Source: Polyangiaceae bacterium
GTDB taxonomy: Bacteria > Myxococcota_A > Polyangia > Polyangiales > Polyangiaceae
Direction: 5' to 3'
NCBI GenBank assembly: GCA_022842465.1
Contig: JALHPN010000090.1
Location: 1 to 32,961 of the forward strand
Length of the DNA: 32,961 nucleotides
Shown here in pieces: positions 28,814-32,961 of the stretch (position 1 is the stretch's first letter; the number at the start of each line of letters is the position of its first letter). The position numbers and the translations under genes are program-made. Under the pieces are notes generated by a model, which had not been told where the DNA came from, did no database searches, and saw nothing but the letters and a program-made list of their open reading frames with translations.

Positions 28814-31717
28814 ATGGCAGCCCAGGCTCCCGGCCTCCACCCGTATGCGGCGTTCGTCTCCAAGGTCGAGAAGCCCGCGCGCTACCTCGGCGGGGAGTAC
28901 GGCGCCGTCACGAAGCCGTGGGACTCCGTCGACGCGCGGATCTGCCTCGCGTTCCCCGACGTCTACGACATCGGGATGAGCCATCTCGGCTTCAAGATCC
29001 TCTACAAGATCCTGAACGACGATCCGCGCACGCTCGCCGAGCGCTGCTTCACGCCGTGGATCGACATGGAGAAGGAGCTCCGCGCGCGCGGGCTCCCGCT
29101 CGTCTCGCTCGAGAGCGCGCGTCCGCTCCGTGACTTCGACGTCGTCGGCGTGTCGCTCCAGTTCGAGCTCACCTACACGAACGTCCTCACCCTCCTCGAG
29201 CTCGGCGGCGTCCCGCGCGTGGCGGCCGAGCGCTCGGAGGACGACCCGCTCGTCGTCGCCGGCGGCCCGACCGCGACGCACCCCGAGCCGCTCGCGATCA
29301 TCGTCGACGCGATCGTCATCGGTGACGGCGAAGAGCGCACGACGGAGCTCGCCCTCCTCTGGACGTCGCTGAAGAGGCAGGGCGTTCCCCGCAGGGAGCG
29401 CCTCGTCGAGCTCGCGAAGCTGAGGGGCGTGTACGTCCCGTCGCTCTACGAGACGTCGCCCGATCCGGACACCGGGTTCCACGTCGTCGATCGCGCCCTC
29501 GTCCCCGAGGCGCCGCTCCCCGTGCGGAGGAACCTCGTCGAGGACCTGAACAAGTTCCCGTTCCCGCACGCCGGCCCCGTCGGCGGGCCCGAGGCCATCT
29601 TCGATCGCATGTCGATCGAGATCGCGCGCGGGTGCACCGAGGGGTGCCGCTTCTGCCAGGCAGGCATGATCTACCGGCCCGTGCGCGAGCGCGATCCGGA
29701 GGTCATCGTCGACACCCTCGTCCGCGCGGTGAAGGAGAGCGGCTACGACGAGGTGAGCCTGACCTCACTCTCGACGGCCGATTATTCGTGCATCGCGCCG
29801 CTTGTGAAGAAGGTCGTCGACAAGCTCGTCCCCGAGAAGGTCGGGCTCGGCATCTCGTCGCTCCGCGCCTACGGCCTCGAGCCCGCCGTGCTCGACGACA
29901 TGCGCCGTGTCCGCGCGAGCGGCGTCACGTTCGCGCCCGAGGCGGGCAGCCAGCGCATGCGCGACGTCGTGAACAAGAACGTCACCGAAGAGCAGCTGAT
30001 GGTCACCGCCGAGCGCATCTTCTCGCGCGGGTGGGACAGCATGAAGCTCTACTTCATGATCGGCCTCCCCACCGAGGAGGAGGAGGACGTCCGCGAGATC
30101 GTGAGGGTCGGCAGGCGCGCGCGCGAGGTCGGGAAGAAGGTCCGTGCCGACAAGAACGCGCCGCCGCCGAAGGTCACCGTGAGCGTCTCGACGCACGTCC
30201 CGAAGCCGCACACCCCCTTCCAGTGGTGCGCGATGGACGCGCACCCGACCGTCGTCGAGAAGCAGTCGTGGCTGAAGGACGAGGTCCGCGGCGCGAAGGG
30301 TGTCGACCTCCGCATGCACGACTCCACGACGAGCTGGCTCGAAGGGGTCTTCGCGCGCGGGGATCGCCGCCTCGGCAAGGTGCTCCTGCGGGCGCACGAC
30401 GCGGGCGCGCGCTTCGACTCGTGGGAAGACCAGCTGAAGATCGACGTGTGGGAGGAGGCGTTCCGCGCCGAAGGCATCGAGCCCTTCTCGTTCCTCGGCA
30501 CGCTGCCCGTCTCCGCGCGCCTCCCCTGGAGCCACATCGACGTCGGCCTCGAGGAAGGCTTTCTCCTCCGCGAGTACCGGAAGGCCCTCAAGAGCCGCCT
30601 CAGCCCCCCGTGCGGCAAGGCGGCGGGCATGTTCATCCACCACACGAACCTCGCCGACGCGACCACCGACGACCGGAAGCTCGTCTGCTACGACTGCGGC
30701 GTCGCCTGCGATCTCTCCGCGATGCGCAAGGAGCGCCTCGTCTACCTCACCCGCCTCGGCGCCAAGGTGAAGCGCGAGCCGCCGCCCGTGCCCGTGCCCG
30801 TGCCCGTGCCCGTGCCCGAGCTCGCGGCCTCCCCCGACGACGCGCCGCCGCCTCCCCCCAAGCCCAAGCGCCGCGGCCCTCCCCCGATGGTCGTCCAGGG
30901 CGATCCGCGCCGCTTCCGCTTCCTCTTCGCGAAGGTCGGGCCGATGGCCTTCCTCTCGCACCTCGATCTGATCCGCGCTCTGCCCCGCTCCTTCCGGCGC
31001 ATCGACCTGCCGCTCTTCTACTCGTCCGGCTATAACCCGAAGCCCGACATGACCTTCTCGCCGGCGCTCTCGCTCGGCGTGGCGAGCCTCGCCGAGGTCC
31101 TGGACGTGAAGCTCGCCGCCGACGGCGACGCCGAGGCGCTCCCAGAGCTCCTCTCCAATGCCTCTCCCGAGGGCCTCGTCTGGCGAGGGGCGGCGTCGCT
31201 CGGCGCGAACGATCCCGGCGTCTCCAAGATCATCGACGGCGCGCGGTACGCGGTCGGCATCCCCGCCCGCGCCCTCGCCGCGGTGGGCGGCGAGGCGCGC
31301 CTCGCCGAAGAAGTCGCCCGCGTGCTGGCGTCCGAGGACGTGAAGGTGATCCGGCGCTTCGAGCGCGGGCTCGCGAAGTCGGTGGACGTGAAGCGCTTCC
31401 TCCGCGGCATCCACCTCGGCGACGCGCGCGCCGCCTCGTTCCTCGGCGCGGCCCGCGTCGCGGGCGATCTCGTCCCGCTGCTCGTCGACGTGTCCATCAC
31501 CGGCGACGGCGCCGTGAAGGTGTCGGAGGTGATGGAAGCGCTCTTCCCGAAGCCCGCCGACGGCGAGGACGCGCTCCCGTTCCACGCCGTCCGCGCGGAG
31601 CTCGGCCTCTGGCACGAAGGCGCCCTCGTCTCGCCGCTCGAGCTCGACACGATGCGCGTCCTCCGCGCGCCGCCGCCGAAGCTGCCCAAGCCCGAGCTCG
31701 TCGCGGTCGCCGAGTAG
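28814..31717 (+). CDS. B12-binding-like radical SAM protein fused to DUF2344 (TIGR03960 + TIGR03936 type)
   Basis: The protein has 967 residues. The N-terminal region (about 30-240) matches the cobalamin-binding-like half of the TIGR03960 radical SAM family: ICLAFPDVYDIGMSHLGFKI, VGVSLQFELTYTNVL, VAGGPTATHPEPL. The radical SAM core has ARGCTEGCRFCQAG (Cys274, 278, 281), then SLTSLSTADY, FAPEAGSQRMRDVVNKNV and LYFMIGLPTEEEEDV. A CYDCGVAC cluster follows near 640. A Pro-Val linker (about 655-670) encoded by five CCCGTG units and a Lys/Pro-rich stretch lead to DUF2344 (from about 698: RFRFLFAKVGPMAFLSHLDLIRAL, PLFYSSGYNPKPDMTFSPALSLG). The two halves are separate or fused genes in different bacteria. 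The substrate is not established; RNA modification is a common suggestion. Confidence 0.92.
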   Translation: MAAQAPGLHPYAAFVSKVEKPARYLGGEYGAVTKPWDSVDARICLAFPDVYDIGMSHLGFKILYKILNDDPRTLAERCFTPWIDMEKELRARGLPLVSLESARPLRDFDVVGVSLQFELTYTNVLTLLELGGVPRVAAERSEDDPLVVAGGPTATHPEPLAIIVDAIVIGDGEERTTELALLWTSLKRQGVPRRERLVELAKLRGVYVPSLYETSPDPDTGFHVVDRALVPEAPLPVRRNLVEDLNKFPFPHAGPVGGPEAIFDRMSIEIARGCTEGCRFCQAGMIYRPVRERDPEVIVDTLVRAVKESGYDEVSLTSLSTADYSCIAPLVKKVVDKLVPEKVGLGISSLRAYGLEPAVLDDMRRVRASGVTFAPEAGSQRMRDVVNKNVTEEQLMVTAERIFSRGWDSMKLYFMIGLPTEEEEDVREIVRVGRRAREVGKKVRADKNAPPPKVTVSVSTHVPKPHTPFQWCAMDAHPTVVEKQSWLKDEVRGAKGVDLRMHDSTTSWLEGVFARGDRRLGKVLLRAHDAGARFDSWEDQLKIDVWEEAFRAEGIEPFSFLGTLPVSARLPWSHIDVGLEEGFLLREYRKALKSRLSPPCGKAAGMFIHHTNLADATTDDRKLVCYDCGVACDLSAMRKERLVYLTRLGAKVKREPPPVPVPVPVPVPELAASPDDAPPPPPKPKRRGPPPMVVQGDPRRFRFLFAKVGPMAFLSHLDLIRALPRSFRRIDLPLFYSSGYNPKPDMTFSPALSLGVASLAEVLDVKLAADGDAEALPELLSNASPEGLVWRGAASLGANDPGVSKIIDGARYAVGIPARALAAVGGEARLAEEVARVLASEDVKVIRRFERGLAKSVDVKRFLRGIHLGDARAASFLGAARVAGDLVPLLVDVSITGDGAVKVSEVMEALFPKPADGEDALPFHAVRAELGLWHEGALVSPLELDTMRVLRAPPPKLPKPELVAVAE
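30785..30814 (+). repeat. In-frame CCCGTG hexanucleotide tract, five units
   Basis: Five perfect CCCGTG units code for a Pro-Val repeat between the radical SAM and DUF2344 parts. The unit is two codons long, so gain or loss of units changes linker length without a frameshift. It is the same hexamer as in the element at 6180-6480. Confidence 0.9.
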
Positions 31718-31740
31718 GCGAGCTCGAGCATACGCCCGCG

Positions 31741-32559
31741 TTGCGCGCGACGCGTCGAGGCGCTTCCATCTCGACCACGACGTTGCGCGCAGGCCGACTC
31801 TCCGCGATCGTGATGGCGTTGACGTGTGCGGGATGCACCGAGGCGACCGCGCGACTCCTTCCTGCCCAAGCCGTCCCCGCCGCGGACCTGACGAACGAGC
31901 CCTCGTCCGCGCCGGAGTCGCCCGCCGCCGAGCCGCACGAGCCCGAGCCGCTCCTCGACGCGTGGTCGATCGCGGCCCACGAAGACGGCGCCGCGTGCCG
32001 CGAGGCGTTGAAGGCAGAGGGGTACGCCTTCCAGGCCCATCCGGACCGCGCACGGCCCGACGGCAAGACGGGCTGCGGCATCCCGCACGGCGTCGTCGTC
32101 GTGAAGGGGCCGAGCGGCGTCCGCTACGATCCGCCGATCACCGTCGACTGCACGCTCGCTCGCTCGCTCGCCACGTTCGAGCGCATCGTGCAAGAGGAGG
32201 CGGAGAGCCATCTCCACGGGAAGGTCGTCCGGATCGGCAACCTCGGCGGCTTCGCCTGCCGCCCGCGGAACTCGCGGAAGGGGAGCTCGCTCAGCGCGCA
32301 CGCGTTCGGGAGCGCGGTCGACGTCTCGTCCTTCACCCTCGCGTCGGGGGCCGCCGCCGTGATCGCGCGCGACTACGGCGACGTGCCGCGGTCGTCGCCC
32401 GCTCGCGACGATCGGCGCCGCTTCCTCCGCGCCGTCTACGGGCGCCTCCGGAGCCACGAGGCGGACCTGACGTACACCGTCGGCCCCGACTTCAACCGTG
32501 CGCACCACGATCACTTCCATCTCGATCGCGGCGGCTGGAAGTTCTGGTCCGAGCGCTGA
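31741..32559 (+). CDS. Extensin-like C-terminal domain lipoprotein
   Basis: The protein has up to 272 residues. Two possible TTG starts exist, at 31741 and 31783; the second gives the shorter signal LRAGRLSAIVMALTCAGC with lipobox Cys, which looks more natural, but no ribosome site decides. After a Pro/Glu linker, the domain of the extensin-like family (Extensin_2) is clear: CREALKAEGYAFQAHP, GCGIPHGVVVV, ITVDCTLARSLATFERIVQE, GGFACRPRNSRKGSSLSAHA, FGSAVDVSSFTLASG and DHFHLDRGGWKFWS. The His/Asp pattern (SAHAFGSAVDV and HHDHFHLD) resembles the zinc-binding sites of peptidoglycan peptidases of the LAS type, so a cell-wall hydrolase is plausible, though activity of this family is not settled. 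Confidence 0.87.
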   Translation: MRATRRGASISTTTLRAGRLSAIVMALTCAGCTEATARLLPAQAVPAADLTNEPSSAPESPAAEPHEPEPLLDAWSIAAHEDGAACREALKAEGYAFQAHPDRARPDGKTGCGIPHGVVVVKGPSGVRYDPPITVDCTLARSLATFERIVQEEAESHLHGKVVRIGNLGGFACRPRNSRKGSSLSAHAFGSAVDVSSFTLASGAAAVIARDYGDVPRSSPARDDRRRFLRAVYGRLRSHEADLTYTVGPDFNRAHHDHFHLDRGGWKFWSER

Positions 32560-32608
32560 GTGCGATCCGGCCTGGTGAGGAACATCGGACTCTGGTAGGG
32601 CCCGCAGG

Positions 32609-32961
32609 ATGGACGCGTGTCGTCTCGTCCGACGTCTCTCGTCGGTGATCCTCGTCGTGGCGGTCGTCGCGACGGCCTCCGACGGTTTCGCCCAGGCGCC
32701 GCCGTCGGACCCCGCGCCGGCCGAGGCGCCCGCGCCCCCGACGAGCCCGATGCCTTCGGGGGCCTCCGAAGCCCCCGCTTCGGAGGCGGGCGGCCCGGCG
32801 TCGCCCCCGCCCCCGCCCCCGCCCCCTTCGCCGCCGCCGACCTAGGACCCGGCCAAGAAGCCGCCGACCCCGTTCCACCTCCGGCCCTTCGAGATCGATC
32901 CGCTCGCCGACGGCGCCCTGATCGGCCTCAGCGGGAGCTTCGCGATCCTCACCGAGCTGAT
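32609..32961 (+). pseudogene. Secreted protein gene interrupted by an in-frame TAG (runs off the right edge)
   Basis: The frame starts with a signal peptide (MDACRLVRRLSSVILVVAVV, then ATASDGFAQA) and a Pro/Ala/Ser-rich linker that ends in poly-Pro, then meets TAG at 32843-32845. The same frame stays open to the window edge with nearly every codon ending in G or C and reads DPAKKPPTPFHLRPFEIDPL, then ADGALIGLSGSFAILTEL. That is what a mature domain after a linker looks like; it faintly resembles the N-terminal region of PAP2-type membrane phosphatases in myxobacteria. One base change (GAG, AAG or CAG to TAG) would explain the stop. It may be a young pseudogene, a read-through case or a sequencing error. 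If the stop is real, a 78-residue exported Pro-rich peptide is left. Confidence 0.5.

Overview
The window is about 71-72% GC, nearly every codon of the real genes ends in G or C, and genes are tightly packed. At least nine of about 29 protein genes begin with a lipoprotein signal peptide. There are stand-alone Ser/Thr protein kinases, a Cys-rich repeat protein with a formylglycine-generating-enzyme-like domain, and Pro-rich linkers. Together these suggest a chromosomal segment of a myxobacterium (Myxococcota, probably class Polyangia). I see no rRNA, tRNA, CRISPR array, phage module or transposase gene.

Layout. 1-1319 (minus): a RibD-type reductase translationally coupled to a glycosyltransferase that runs off the left edge. 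1396-6183: a secreted EEP-family nuclease/phosphatase, a CPBP-type membrane protease on the opposite strand, a 42-residue TatA-like membrane miniprotein, and a large receiver-like/DUF4388/J-like protein. 6180-6480: a gene-free element with terminal inverted repeats and inverted (CCCGTG)n tracts, resembling a MITE. 6485-8449: a Nudix hydrolase and an MBL hydrolase coupled by an ATGA overlap, then a BCP-type peroxiredoxin. 8516-12716: class I fructose-bisphosphate aldolase, two tandem paralogous Ser/Thr kinases and, divergently, class I fructose-1,6-bisphosphatase. This is a gluconeogenic locus with kinases inside it.

12718-12882 is a probable 3' relic of a Gly-rich surface protein. 12960-15958 is a FadR-type regulator with a perfect 12+12 bp palindrome over its start codon, followed by a lipoprotein and a di-haem cytochrome-like lipoprotein. 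15965-16621 is QueE. 16674-19146 holds two divergent beta-propeller lipoproteins (Kelch and BNR/sialidase-like). 19156-21282 holds a two-zinc-ribbon membrane protein and a divergent lipoprotein. 21344-22351 is a methyltransferase-DUF309 fusion. 22447-24160 holds an exported helical protein, a coupled small membrane protein, and a convergent small membrane protein that overlaps it by 160 bp. 24238-28740 holds a DUF3160-like lipoprotein and the Cys-repeat/FGE-like lipoprotein. 28814-31717 is a radical-SAM/DUF2344 fusion. 31741-32559 is an extensin-like lipoprotein. 32609 to the right edge is a secreted protein gene interrupted by an in-frame TAG.

Regulation. Many starts lie 6-10 nt downstream of a TANNNT hexamer (TAGCCT, TAGTAT, TAGACT, TACCAT, TATCAT), so short-leader or leaderless transcription appears common. 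The aldolase gene instead has a -35/-10 promoter, a hairpin and a good Shine-Dalgarno. Assignments come from reading motifs by eye; no database search was run.
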